Assembly: GCA_022601195.1 (NCBI GenBank)
Contig: JAHZIX010000050.1
Location: 151,547 to 215,546, forward strand
DNA from: Deltaproteobacteria bacterium
GTDB taxonomy: Bacteria > Acidobacteriota > Thermoanaerobaculia > Multivoradales > JAHZIX01
Reading direction: 5' to 3'
DNA length: 64,000 nt
The notes beneath the pieces were generated by a model. The model ran no database searches. It had not been told where the DNA came from and saw only the letters and a program-made list of their open reading frames with translations. Shown one piece after another: positions 1 to 9,209 of this stretch (its first letter is position 1; every line of letters starts with the position of its first letter). Made by a program: the position numbers and the translations under genes.

Positions 1-331
1 GGCACTCCAACGAAACCCCTACGACGTCGTCCTCATGGACCTCATGATGCCTCGCATGGACGGCATTCAGGCGACCCGCCGGATCCGGAACGACCTTCCC
101 AAAGCGAGCCAACCACGCATCGTCGCCGTCACCGCCAGCGTACTGGCGGAACAACGGCAGCAATGCCGAGAAGCCGGCATGGATGACTTTCTTGGAAAGC
201 CTCTCAAGCTCGAAACAACTGGGGAAGTGCTACTGGCAAGTTTCCGGGCCCTCCATCCCACCCTAGAGCCCCCTGGTATATTCTCTTCGCTGGAGCCACG
301 GCTCTCGGTGGGAGGTTCGAGGGCAGACTGA
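1..331 (+). CDS. Response-regulator receiver domain, 3' end of a larger gene (probably hybrid histidine kinase)
   Basis: The reading frame is open from base 2, so the start lies outside the window. The visible ~109 residues form most of a CheY-like receiver domain. The phosphoacceptor Asp sits in VVLMDLMMPRMDG, the conserved Thr in VAVTAS and the conserved Lys in GKPLK. The phrase CREAGMDDFLGKP is typical of receivers fused to hybrid sensor kinases, so a C-terminal receiver of a hybrid kinase is the likeliest context. That is inference, because the kinase part is not visible. A short Ser/Gly/Arg-rich tail follows the domain. The next gene, a Ser/Thr kinase, starts about 105 bases downstream on the same strand. 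Confidence 0.85.
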   Translation, partial: ALQRNPYDVVLMDLMMPRMDGIQATRRIRNDLPKASQPRIVAVTASVLAEQRQQCREAGMDDFLGKPLKLETTGEVLLASFRALHPTLEPPGIFSSLEPRLSVGGSRAD

Positions 332-437
332 TCTCCCATCACACATCCGCTCCGTTGCGCCGGCAGTAGAATCTGTCTCGAACACCAGCAGTAGACAGTG
401 GCTCAGCTCCCGAGGAAGGGAAGATAGGCGCATAGTT

Positions 438-2630
438 TTGGAGCTCAATCTCAAAGACATCGAAGACAAGTTCGAGATCCTTCACAAGATCAGTGAAGGA
501 GGAATGGGCGCCGTCTACAAGGTACGCCACCGACTGCTAGACGAAATCAGCGTCATCAAAGTCATTCGTCCCCAACATGCTGACGATGAAGAGTTGCGAC
601 AGCGCTTCCTTCAGGAAGCCCGCATCGCAAGCCGTCTGCGCCACCCGAATATTGCTGCCATCCGTGACTTCTTCGTCGGTGGGGAGGGAACTTCCTACCT
701 GGTCATGGAGCATATTAAAGGGACGACTCTCAAACAAAAGCTAGCCCGAGAAGGTCCTCTAGCTCTTCCTTTCACCCTCGATATCGCCCGTCAGACCCTC
801 GAAGCCCTTAGCTACCTCCATCGTCAAGGCTTCGTGCATCGCGACGTTTCACCGGATAATGTGATGGTCTCCCGGGACTTCGAGGGTCGGCCCTTGGCCA
901 AGCTCATCGATTTGGGGATCGTCAAGCACCTGGATCCCGGTGCCGGCAGCGATCTGACCTCCACGGGGATGTTCCTGGGCAAGGCCCGCTATTCTTCACC
1001 GGAGCAGATCAGCGCCAAGGGAGATTTGGACCAGCGTACCGATATCTACTCCTTCGGCGTGATGTTCTACGAAATGCTCACCGGGCACTCCCCCATCGAA
1101 GGTGACGACATCTCGTCCCTGGTGGCGGGTCATTTGTTCCGGCCTCCGATCCCTTTCGAAACCAACGATCCCAACGGGCTGGTGCCGGCGGAGTTGCGGC
1201 GTATCTCTCTCTGGTTGCTCGAAAAGAAGGTGGACCAGAGGGCTGGTAGCGCCCGAGAGGTCTTGGCAGCTCTGGAACCCCAACTAGGGTCCGTTGCTTC
1301 GTCATCACCGCCCTCCGCGGCGGTCACGGTGATGGCCGAGAGCAACAGCGCAGCCGCCGTCGAAGAAAGGGACATCCCTTACCCCCAGGCTTCTCCGGGG
1401 CCGGTGGCGCCATCCTCCCCTCCCCCTTCTTCTCCGGCGGCGGTCAGCCATCGCTCCCTCGCTCAGGAGCCCGTAGCTACCGTTACCGCCGGTAGCGGGG
1501 AACGGAGGCTTTTTCCAGGCCTCGCTATCGCTACCCTCCTTTTGGCTGCTGGTGGAATTTGGTGGTTCGTCTCCCAGGCCTCGTCGCCGGACCCGCTCCC
1601 GGCTACCGGAGCTGACGGAAGAGAGCTGGCTCAACAAGAGTCACCGGAAGAACTTCCGGTAGAGACCCAGGGGAGATCAGATGCTGACGACGACGGCCTG
1701 CTAGCCGAGTCGAGAACGGTGGCGTCGGGAACGGTGGCGTCGAAGCTGCCCGCTGGAGGGAGCTCCGGATCGACTCCCGGAGATTCCCAAGGATCCCCAT
1801 CCGGTGCTTCCTCCCAGGAAGGCACCGCTCAAAGCGGAGCCGGCGCCTCCGGGCTTTCTGCTGCGATCACCCAAAATTTTCGCTCCGGCCTGGTCGCTCT
1901 GAACCAAAAGAACTGGCCGGAAGCCGCCCGACGCCTGCGCCAGGCAGCTCTTGACCGACCGGACGAAAGCGCCCAACAGGTGGACATCGCCAATGGCGAG
2001 AGTCGATCCTATCTTCCTCATTTCTACCTGGGTATCGCCCTCTACAAGATGAATAACTATGTCTTCGCTCTGGATTCCTGGCAGACCTCCGAGCGGCAAG
2101 GAGTCATCCAGAGGACCCAGGAATATGCTCATCTACAGCGGCTTCAGACGGAGTGCGACACTCTGGTCATCCAACCAGCCATCGACAAAGCGACCAAGAT
2201 TCTCTCGGCGGCCCAGGAATACGGCACCATCGTTGCGGATCTATTAGAGGACGCCAGCCTGCGACCGGTGTGGCAAGACTCGCCAGCGGTGGTCGAAGGA
2301 GGTCGGCGCCTCGGGCTCATTTTGGAAGAGGTCACCAGTCGATTCGAGACGGCAAGACGTCGGCGCAACCTGAGGGGCATCACCGAGGCCACCCAGCGAG
2401 GCTCCAAACTGAAAGACCAACTGGTGGACTTGGCCAACCGGATGCTGGATCTCAGCGACGGCAGTGGTCAAGCCAGGACTCCTAACGCCGGCCCTCAACC
2501 CCGGAGACGCGGGGCCCGGTCTGGCGAGGCACTAAGGCAAAATCGCCGGCTTCGTGACCCGCGAAACGGATCGGAGCGTAATCTGGCCGCTGATCGACCC
2601 CCAGGGAACGCGCTGCAAAGCGCACCCTAG
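438..2630 (+). CDS. Membrane-anchored Ser/Thr protein kinase with C-terminal TPR-like region
   Basis: 730 aa from a TTG start; the AGGAAGGG-like ribosome site is rather far upstream, so the start is only moderately sure. Residues ~12-280 form a Hanks-type kinase. The glycine loop is at 18-28 (ISEGGMGAVYK), the ATP Lys is K41, the catalytic loop HRDVSPDN is at 134-141, DLG replaces DFG at 158-160, and SPE stands for APE. A Pro/Ser-rich linker follows, then one membrane segment (about 358-380) and an outer part with TPR-like helices around 475-570. The kinase is therefore cytoplasmic and the C-terminal part lies outside the inner membrane. The linker holds a 15-bp duplication giving GTVASGTVAS. 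The last ~50 codons overlap the convergent caspase-like gene, and the Arg-rich tail there looks unconstrained. Confidence 0.9.
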   Translation: MELNLKDIEDKFEILHKISEGGMGAVYKVRHRLLDEISVIKVIRPQHADDEELRQRFLQEARIASRLRHPNIAAIRDFFVGGEGTSYLVMEHIKGTTLKQKLAREGPLALPFTLDIARQTLEALSYLHRQGFVHRDVSPDNVMVSRDFEGRPLAKLIDLGIVKHLDPGAGSDLTSTGMFLGKARYSSPEQISAKGDLDQRTDIYSFGVMFYEMLTGHSPIEGDDISSLVAGHLFRPPIPFETNDPNGLVPAELRRISLWLLEKKVDQRAGSAREVLAALEPQLGSVASSSPPSAAVTVMAESNSAAAVEERDIPYPQASPGPVAPSSPPPSSPAAVSHRSLAQEPVATVTAGSGERRLFPGLAIATLLLAAGGIWWFVSQASSPDPLPATGADGRELAQQESPEELPVETQGRSDADDDGLLAESRTVASGTVASKLPAGGSSGSTPGDSQGSPSGASSQEGTAQSGAGASGLSAAITQNFRSGLVALNQKNWPEAARRLRQAALDRPDESAQQVDIANGESRSYLPHFYLGIALYKMNNYVFALDSWQTSERQGVIQRTQEYAHLQRLQTECDTLVIQPAIDKATKILSAAQEYGTIVADLLEDASLRPVWQDSPAVVEGGRRLGLILEEVTSRFETARRRRNLRGITEATQRGSKLKDQLVDLANRMLDLSDGSGQARTPNAGPQPRRRGARSGEALRQNRRLRDPRNGSERNLAADRPPGNALQSAP
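1715..1744 (+). repeat. Two-copy 15-bp in-frame repeat in the kinase linker
   Basis: Two adjacent 15-base units beginning aacggtggcgtcg encode the duplicated GTVAS in the low-complexity linker of the kinase. It matches in period (15 bp) the longer minisatellites inside other genes of this window. Confidence 0.75.
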
Positions 2631-4530
2631 CGGCAACCTCCCGGTATAGGTCGACTCCTAACAGGACATCTTCGTTCTGCTCCAACACGCTGAGAAATGC
2701 CTTGGCGAAGAGGGAATGTTGTCCTCCTCCCTGGTCGAGAACCGGTTGCAATCCTCCGGACGTGAGCACCGTGCGGGATCGCTTGGCAGCGATCCCCTCG
2801 ACCTGGCGTTGCCGCTGGTCGGCCGGTAACTGGGATGTCAGACGAGCCACCCCAGAGCGGGTCAGAGTGCCGGAGTAGCAGGAATCTGAAACCACCAGGA
2901 CGTGTTTGGCTGCCAGAATATCCAACATGTCACTGATCGCTTCGTTGGGAATCCACTTGGCGTTGTCTTGGGCGTCGCCGTCCGAAGGGATCCAAAATCC
3001 CTTGGCGCCATCCGCAGCGATCTTGCCGTGGCCGGCATAGTAGATCAGTAGATTCTCCTCTGGCCCTAGGCTACGGCGCAGATCATCCAATTTGAGAAAA
3101 ATCTCGACGCTGGTGGGGTCTTCCAACAGGGTGACCGCAAAACCATATTTCGTTTGCAGCAGCCGGCGCACCTCCAGAGAGTCTGCCGAAGCGGTGCGTA
3201 GATTGGGAAAATTCTGGTAGTCGGAGACGCTGATCACGAGGGCGTGATTCTTGCCCGAGGAAGCCTTGGACAGTCGCTTGCGCAGCGCCAAATCCGCGCT
3301 TTGTACAGCCGGCCGGGGCGTAGGCCCAGTCACCAGAACCAGAGTGGCCTCAACGCTCTGGCCACGGCGGTCAGTAGCCTGGAAGACCAGCTCATCGGAG
3401 CCCTCTACGGGGACTCGGGTGCGAAAGAAGCCACTGCCGTCCGGCTCCAAAGACAGATCTCCGAGAGTCAGGCTCTCGAGCCCCGCCGGGGCGGCGACCC
3501 GTCCGGAGATTTCCATCTCGGCGGCGCCCTCCGGAACGGTTACCAGCGCTGGCCCACGGGTCGTCAACACGTCCGGGCGAACGATTTCCAGAGTTGGGCC
3601 AGCGATCTCGACGCTAGCGAATCGTTCCCCCTGTTCGACCCGAGCCAGGCGTTGGCGATAGCCCGCCAAGCGATCGTTCAGACTCTCTACCGCCGTTTCC
3701 TGATGGGCGACCCGCTGCTGCCTCTCCTGAAGCTCCCTGGCCAACCGCGAGATCCGAGCGTCCGCATCTCCCTGAGCTGAGGCGCTGCTGCTGCGCGCCT
3801 CCTCCAACTGCCGGCGCAGCTCCTCGGCCTCTCGCCGGGAGCCTTCCAGCTCCTGCTGCGCTGCTTCCAAGCCTTCCTGAGCAGAACCCAGCTGCTGACG
3901 TAGCTCCAGGAGCTCGCTGCCGGTCTGTTCGACTTCGGAGCGTAGGGCCGCGACTTCTTCCGCCTGATCCAGGACCACCGCCTCGGAAATACCCGCCGCC
4001 TGTCGATAGAGGTGAAGTGCCTTCTCTTTGTCTTCTGCCACTCCCAAACCCCGCTCGTAGAGGTGGCCCAGGTTGATCTGACCGCGGGAATATCCTTGGG
4101 CCGCTGCCTTCTCGTACCATTGAGCCGCCCCCTCGTAGTCGGCTTTTGCCGCCAACCCCTTTTCGAAGATCTCCCCGACGTAGGTTTGAGCCGCCGGATC
4201 CCCTGCCTCCGCAGCCGGGAGCCAAGTGGCGAGAGCAGAGGCGTAGGAGCTGCGGTCATAAGTGGTGTACTCGCCGCCGCGAATCTCGCAGTCCATAGTG
4301 GTGGTACGGATGGGTCTCCGGGCGGTGACATAGCTGGCCTGCCGGCCCAGCTGGCGAAGTTGCCCGGGCAGCAAACAGTCGACGATCTGCAGGTCCTCGA
4401 GGGAACGGGCTTGCGGCGCCTTTTTCTTCTTCTTTTTGGCTTCCACCGGGGAGACCATCATTGCCATGACCATGGCAGCCACACCCGCCGCCCGAAGCCA
4501 AGGGAAGGGAAACCGGCTGGGTCGCGTCAT
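2482..4530 (-). CDS. Secreted caspase-like (peptidase C14) protein with Sel1 repeats and coiled coil
   Basis: 682 aa. An N-terminal signal peptide ends near residue 31 and is followed by a Lys-rich stretch. Two Sel1-type repeats lie at about 105-180, a long Glu/Arg/Gln coiled coil at ~185-300, then a beta-rich Ig-like segment (~305-400). A caspase p20-like domain starts at ~427 (NHALVISVSDYQNFPNL). The catalytic dyad is visible as His501 in YYAGHG and Cys551 in SDSCYSG. Caspase-like C14 peptidases usually cut after basic or acidic residues, but specificity cannot be read here. The C-terminal phrase YAPIRFAGHEAGDFALVPR is typical of the family, which supports the coding frame almost to the stop. 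The gene converges on the upstream Ser/Thr kinase and overlaps it by 149 bases. Confidence 0.9.
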   Translation of the reverse strand: MTRPSRFPFPWLRAAGVAAMVMAMMVSPVEAKKKKKKAPQARSLEDLQIVDCLLPGQLRQLGRQASYVTARRPIRTTTMDCEIRGGEYTTYDRSSYASALATWLPAAEAGDPAAQTYVGEIFEKGLAAKADYEGAAQWYEKAAAQGYSRGQINLGHLYERGLGVAEDKEKALHLYRQAAGISEAVVLDQAEEVAALRSEVEQTGSELLELRQQLGSAQEGLEAAQQELEGSRREAEELRRQLEEARSSSASAQGDADARISRLARELQERQQRVAHQETAVESLNDRLAGYRQRLARVEQGERFASVEIAGPTLEIVRPDVLTTRGPALVTVPEGAAEMEISGRVAAPAGLESLTLGDLSLEPDGSGFFRTRVPVEGSDELVFQATDRRGQSVEATLVLVTGPTPRPAVQSADLALRKRLSKASSGKNHALVISVSDYQNFPNLRTASADSLEVRRLLQTKYGFAVTLLEDPTSVEIFLKLDDLRRSLGPEENLLIYYAGHGKIAADGAKGFWIPSDGDAQDNAKWIPNEAISDMLDILAAKHVLVVSDSCYSGTLTRSGVARLTSQLPADQRQRQVEGIAAKRSRTVLTSGGLQPVLDQGGGQHSLFAKAFLSVLEQNEDVLLGVDLYREVAARVRFAARSLGVDQRPDYAPIRFAGHEAGDFALVPRQTGPRVSGVEGRR

Positions 4531-4571
4531 GACGAAGCTCCTTTTACTGCTCAGGCCTTGGAAGGTCGGTC

Positions 4572-7500
4572 CTAGAATTCCAGCCGCAAACCTACGGCCA
4601 CGGACTGGTTGTCTAGGTCGTCCCGACTGAGATCCCGGTCATAGGTCAGATAGATGGTCTTGCCCCGCACCAAAGTGGCCGAGACTCCCGCCGTCAGGTT
4701 GAAATAGTCCCGATCCGGCTCCGCCGTGGGCAGAGCGAACTCCACCGCCGAGCGGTCCTGGGAAAATCGCGCCCGAATCAAGCGGGCATCATCCTCGAAC
4801 TCGTGTAGATAAGAGAAACGAATCAAGGGCCGCAACACCCCACGGGAAAAGCTCACCACGTAGGCCGCTTCGAGGCCAGCTTCCCCGAGCAGGGACTCGG
4901 CATCCTGTTGACCGAAGGTGAGGTTGAATGGTCCTCCCCCCTGCTCGGCGTAGCCGTCTACCTCGGCGTCCACCGAGGAAAGATCGCCGAAACCTTGGAG
5001 GGTGGTGGCTCCCCTGCGCCATTCATATCCCGCCCACAGCCCCATCGAGAGCTGGTCCCCATCCACGTCACCTCGAGCCACGAATCGGCGCTGCCCCTGG
5101 AAGGGCTGGGGCAAATCGACGTTGCGGGAAAGTTGGTACTCATTGCGCCCAAAGCCCACCGTGGCATCGACATAAAAGCGCTCCCCATAGTAGGAGGCAT
5201 AGCCCAGCAGGCTGGTGCCTCGGGTATCCAGGGCACCTCCATCGGCGGCGATACTGGAATCCGTCTTCAGGTAACCGAGGGCGCCCCCAAAGAAGAAGTG
5301 ATCCCGGAGGCGATAGTCCACCCCCACCGTCAGCCCCTGAGTATCGAAGTCAAAGCCGGCTTCCTCTTCCGTCGTTGGGCGATCCCCGAAGGAGACTCGA
5401 CCGTTGATGAAAAAGCCGAATCGGGAAGTCCCCAGGGCTTCGGAGATCTCCTTCGCCTTGGCGGCTGCTTCCCCCTCTTCCTCCTGGGAAGTGCCCGGCC
5501 CTGCCGCTGTCTCCAGAGTCGCTGCCTCCGGAGTGGCCTCGTCCAGAGCTGTCACAAGCATCGCCGCGATCTCGTAGGGACTGCGGTAGGACTGCCAGGA
5601 AGAGCGCCCCAGGGAGGACACCGTCAAAGTCTCTCCTCCCAGGCTGGCGGACAGATTTCCCACTCCACGGGAAGCTCCCCCGGCCCGCAAGGCCCTGACC
5701 CTCTCACCGACATTCCTCAGCTGGACCCGGCCGGCATTGAGGCCCATGGTGGTCTGTGCGGCGACTTCTTCCGGGGTTATCTCCCCCAGGGTCGCGATCT
5801 GGTCGCCGGAGTCATCGAGATTGAGGAGGTAGTCACAGAGGAGGCGGAACTCCCCATCGGCATCGACACAGGCTTGGTCCAGGGCTGCGGCAACCGCCGC
5901 CTCCCCCGGGTTGGCCCGGGAATCCAGCAAGGAGGTTAGGTCGCCGGTGACTCGAATCTCGAAGGACACGAACCGGTCCGTCTGCCCCAACCGGGCCGTC
6001 ACCACCACCACGCCAGCGGTGCCTCCCAAGCTGACCCGTTGCCGAGCCACACCGTCCCCATCCGTGGTCGACAGCACTTCTTCTAGAAGCTCACCATCCC
6101 CTTCGATGGACCATTCCACCGGTGCCCCGGGCACGGGTTGCCCGTCCCCTCGGCTCAACCGCACTTCCAGATCCAGGCGGTCTCCAACCGTCGCCGAGAG
6201 GGAGAAACCATCCGGACTCTCCACCTCCAAAGGCGCGTCATCGTCGAAAATCACCACCTCTAGCAGGTTCGGATCTCCCAACGTTGCCCCTTCCGGAGCC
6301 CTCAGGCGCACCGAGAAAGTCTCGTCGACCTCCACCTCGCCGTCGTCCGTGAGGGCTACCTCGAAGCGGCGCAGGCCAGACTCGCCGGCAGCCCAACTCA
6401 ACGTCTTTGACGCCGCCACAAAGTCTTTCCCAGCGGAGGCGCTGCCGGAAACAGCCTCCACCTGGACCGAAGCAGCATTATTCCCGGCTTCGACTCGCTC
6501 CACTTGGAAGACGATGGTGCCTTCGTTCTCGACCACCGCGGCATGGCTCAGCAGCCGGAAGCTACCGCTTTCCATTTCGACTTCGACGTCGTCATTGTCG
6601 ATAGTGCCCTCACCGGTGCCGTCAGCGATCGTGGCGTTGACCGGCTGAGTGAGGTCCACAAAGAAGGTCTCGTCCCGCTCCGGGCGACCATCTCCCAATA
6701 CCTCTATGGTCACGGTCTGCAGGGTTTGCCCCGGCGGGAAGGTGAGCTCTCCGGAGTTGACCCGGTAGTCGTTACCGGAACGGGCCGAGCCGTTGCGCGT
6801 GGCAAAGCTCACCGACACGGGCAGGGCCGAAGCCTGAGCCAGGGAGACCTGAAAGACCGCCGCGGTCGTTCCCCGATCTCCCTCCGCTACGGTCACGTCT
6901 GCGATCCTTACCACGGCCAAGTCATCGTCCCGAATGGTGCCGATGCCCAGCCCGTCCTCCAAGGTCACCCCAGGAGGGGCACTGAGCTCGACCCGGAAGG
7001 TCTCGTCGAGCTCCGGACGGGTGTCTCCAAAAACCGTGGCGGCGATCGTCTTGGAGGTCTCTCCGGGGCGGAAAACCAGGGCACCCGTCTGAGCCTGAAA
7101 GTCGCCCTCCCCTGAACTCGCTGAGCCGTCTCGAATTCTTATGCCTACCGTGACCGAGGTCTGCGATGCCGGCACTAGCTGCAGCGTGAACACGGCCTGG
7201 ACCGAACCCCCATCCCCTTCGTCCACGGTAGCGTCGCCGATGCTGAGAGCTGGGACGACCGGCGCATCGTCGTCGTTACGGATGGTGCCGGTACCTTCGG
7301 AACGGCCGAGGGTAGCCCCCTGGGGCTCCGAAAGGCGTAAGGAGAAGGTCTCGTCTTCTTCCACCCGGGTATCTCCCAGGACGGCCACGGGAATCATCTG
7401 AGAGGTCACCCCAGGCTCGAATACCACCTGGCCCTCGGCGGCGAGGTAATCACCGTCTTCTACGGTAGCGGAACCATCGAGAGTCTCGAAGGCCACCGTC

Positions 7501-8765
7501 ACCGGCTCCGTCGACGGAGAGGAAAGGGTGACTGCAAACGCCGCCGCCACCTCACCCTCATTTCCCTCCACCACCGCAACGTCCCCGATGGACAGCGCTG
7601 GCAAGGGAACCTCTTCTTCGTCGTCGTTGACAATGGTTCCCTGGCCCTGGGCATCTCCCAAGGTCGCCCCCTGAGGTGCAGAGAGCACCACCGAGAAAGT
7701 CTCGTCCAGCTCCACTCGGGTATCCCCGGAAACCGCCAGAGAAATCTGACTCGTGCGGCTTCCTTCGATGAAGGTCACGACACCGGTCGCTTGAACGTAG
7801 TCGCCGTCCGCAACCGTAGCCGTCCCGTCTTGAGTTTGATAGGTGGCGGTTACATTCACCGGGCTCGCCTCCGAAAGCGTCGCCGTGAAAACGATCTGTT
7901 GGAGGTTGCTATCTCCTTCCAGGACCGTCGCATCACCGATGGAAAGTACTGGCGAGTTCGCGTCATCGTTGAAGATGGTCCCTTGGCCTTGGCCATCCAC
8001 CAGCAGCGCATTGACCGGGTTGGAAAGATTGACCAAGAAGGCCTCGTCCGGCTCCACATCGGTATCTCCGATGACCTCCACCGCTACCGTGGCGGACAAG
8101 ACCCCTGGGGGAATGGTCAGGGTTCCGAAAGCCGGTAGGTAGTCCTCACCCCCCGCGGTAGCCGTGCCATCCTGAGTCGCGAAGGCGACCTGCACGGTCA
8201 TTGCCGAAGCGAAAGAGAGAGTGACGTTGAACAGCGCCATGGTCTGGCCGCTATCCCCTTCCTGGAGGCCCACATCTCCGATCGACAAATCCGGTACACC
8301 GGCAACGTCGTCGTTGAGGATTGTGGCCACTCCCACCGGATCCGGCAACATCGCGTCTACCGGATTGAAGAGAATGACCTGGAACATCTCATCCGGCTCA
8401 ACATTGGTGTCCCCTAGAACCGGCACCGAAATCACCTGGGGATTCGGCATGGCAAAATTCAACAACCCCGAGAAGGGCTGGTAGTCCTGGTCCCCAGCAC
8501 TCGCGGTGCCGTCCATGGTCATGAACTCGACGCTCGCCGGAATCCCGTCCGGTTGGTCCAAGGTGACCGTGAAGACGGCGTTGACCGTCCCGGCGTCCCC
8601 TTCCACCACGACCGCGTCGGTGATGTTGAACTCCTGGAGCACCCCCGCACTGGCGGCGGAGACGGTGAGAAGAGCCGTCGACGAGAGAGCCACCGCCAAG
8701 AGGGCCAATGCCAGCCGGGTGGGAAAGAGCTGCTGAAAGCGAACACCAGGGGAGGAGCTGTGCAT
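4572..8765 (-). CDS. Calx-beta repeat surface protein with autotransporter beta-barrel
   Basis: About 1,397 aa from the ATG at 8765, chosen because AGAGGA lies 9 bases upstream and a signal peptide follows directly; the open frame runs back to 8963. Seven Calx-beta domains follow in tandem. Most begin like LSIGDxxVxEGD and end GTIxNDD, with the acidic Ca2+-binding residues kept. After them come a bacterial Ig-like (Big_1-type) domain, an alpha-helical/Ala-rich linker, and a C-terminal ~290-residue autotransporter-type beta-domain. That domain has alternating aromatic strands and ends in VAVGLRLEF, with the terminal Phe typical of outer-membrane barrels. The likely role is a Ca2+-stiffened surface adhesin. 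Calx-beta repeats carried by an autotransporter barrel are uncommon but not unknown. Confidence 0.88.
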   Translation of the reverse strand: MHSSSPGVRFQQLFPTRLALALLAVALSSTALLTVSAASAGVLQEFNITDAVVVEGDAGTVNAVFTVTLDQPDGIPASVEFMTMDGTASAGDQDYQPFSGLLNFAMPNPQVISVPVLGDTNVEPDEMFQVILFNPVDAMLPDPVGVATILNDDVAGVPDLSIGDVGLQEGDSGQTMALFNVTLSFASAMTVQVAFATQDGTATAGGEDYLPAFGTLTIPPGVLSATVAVEVIGDTDVEPDEAFLVNLSNPVNALLVDGQGQGTIFNDDANSPVLSIGDATVLEGDSNLQQIVFTATLSEASPVNVTATYQTQDGTATVADGDYVQATGVVTFIEGSRTSQISLAVSGDTRVELDETFSVVLSAPQGATLGDAQGQGTIVNDDEEEVPLPALSIGDVAVVEGNEGEVAAAFAVTLSSPSTEPVTVAFETLDGSATVEDGDYLAAEGQVVFEPGVTSQMIPVAVLGDTRVEEDETFSLRLSEPQGATLGRSEGTGTIRNDDDAPVVPALSIGDATVDEGDGGSVQAVFTLQLVPASQTSVTVGIRIRDGSASSGEGDFQAQTGALVFRPGETSKTIAATVFGDTRPELDETFRVELSAPPGVTLEDGLGIGTIRDDDLAVVRIADVTVAEGDRGTTAAVFQVSLAQASALPVSVSFATRNGSARSGNDYRVNSGELTFPPGQTLQTVTIEVLGDGRPERDETFFVDLTQPVNATIADGTGEGTIDNDDVEVEMESGSFRLLSHAAVVENEGTIVFQVERVEAGNNAASVQVEAVSGSASAGKDFVAASKTLSWAAGESGLRRFEVALTDDGEVEVDETFSVRLRAPEGATLGDPNLLEVVIFDDDAPLEVESPDGFSLSATVGDRLDLEVRLSRGDGQPVPGAPVEWSIEGDGELLEEVLSTTDGDGVARQRVSLGGTAGVVVVTARLGQTDRFVSFEIRVTGDLTSLLDSRANPGEAAVAAALDQACVDADGEFRLLCDYLLNLDDSGDQIATLGEITPEEVAAQTTMGLNAGRVQLRNVGERVRALRAGGASRGVGNLSASLGGETLTVSSLGRSSWQSYRSPYEIAAMLVTALDEATPEAATLETAAGPGTSQEEEGEAAAKAKEISEALGTSRFGFFINGRVSFGDRPTTEEEAGFDFDTQGLTVGVDYRLRDHFFFGGALGYLKTDSSIAADGGALDTRGTSLLGYASYYGERFYVDATVGFGRNEYQLSRNVDLPQPFQGQRRFVARGDVDGDQLSMGLWAGYEWRRGATTLQGFGDLSSVDAEVDGYAEQGGGPFNLTFGQQDAESLLGEAGLEAAYVVSFSRGVLRPLIRFSYLHEFEDDARLIRARFSQDRSAVEFALPTAEPDRDYFNLTAGVSATLVRGKTIYLTYDRDLSRDDLDNQSVAVGLRLEF

Positions 8766-9209
8766 TTGATGCTGTCCTCTCATAGAGCCTTTTGGGCTCG
8801 AGCAAGGGCAAGGGAGTACCCTGGAAGGCTTTGGCGGCAGGTAGAAGCCACTCACCTTTCCGACAGGGCGACCGCGTTTCATGATCCGTCCTAGTTTGGC
8901 ATGGTTTGCGGGACGGGTAAAGGCTGCCGCTCCATCACTATGGCATAACCACATTCCAAGCATCTCTCGAGCCTAGAAAGTGGCGAGAGACCGACCTCTG
9001 ATCCTCTTCTCTCCCTGGATTCATTTCTAGCTGCGTATTCGGAGTCGCAATCCGGGTCGTTTTCCAAGTCCTCTCCGACACCCGCCCGGGCCTCCTCTCC
9101 CAGGTCACCGCGAGACGGCGTAGTTGCCGGTAGTTAGGCGAGGACTTTGCTTGGATTGGGTTTACAATAGGCCTTGCGTCTCTCCTACCAATGACCCGAG
9201 GACAACCCC
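8766..9209. other. Intergenic region between divergent surface-protein and peroxiredoxin genes
   Basis: 444 bases hold the upstream regions of two divergent genes. A TACAAT hexamer at 9163-9168 is a possible -10 box for the peroxiredoxin, but no convincing -35 box sits 17 bases before it. The open frame of the Calx-beta gene extends to 8963 but lacks a ribosome site there. No RNA gene or repeat was seen. Confidence 0.4.

Noticed and set aside
4908..5939. 343-aa plus-strand frame inside the Calx-beta gene
   Set aside because: Antisense shadow of the autotransporter region; no start signal or domain.
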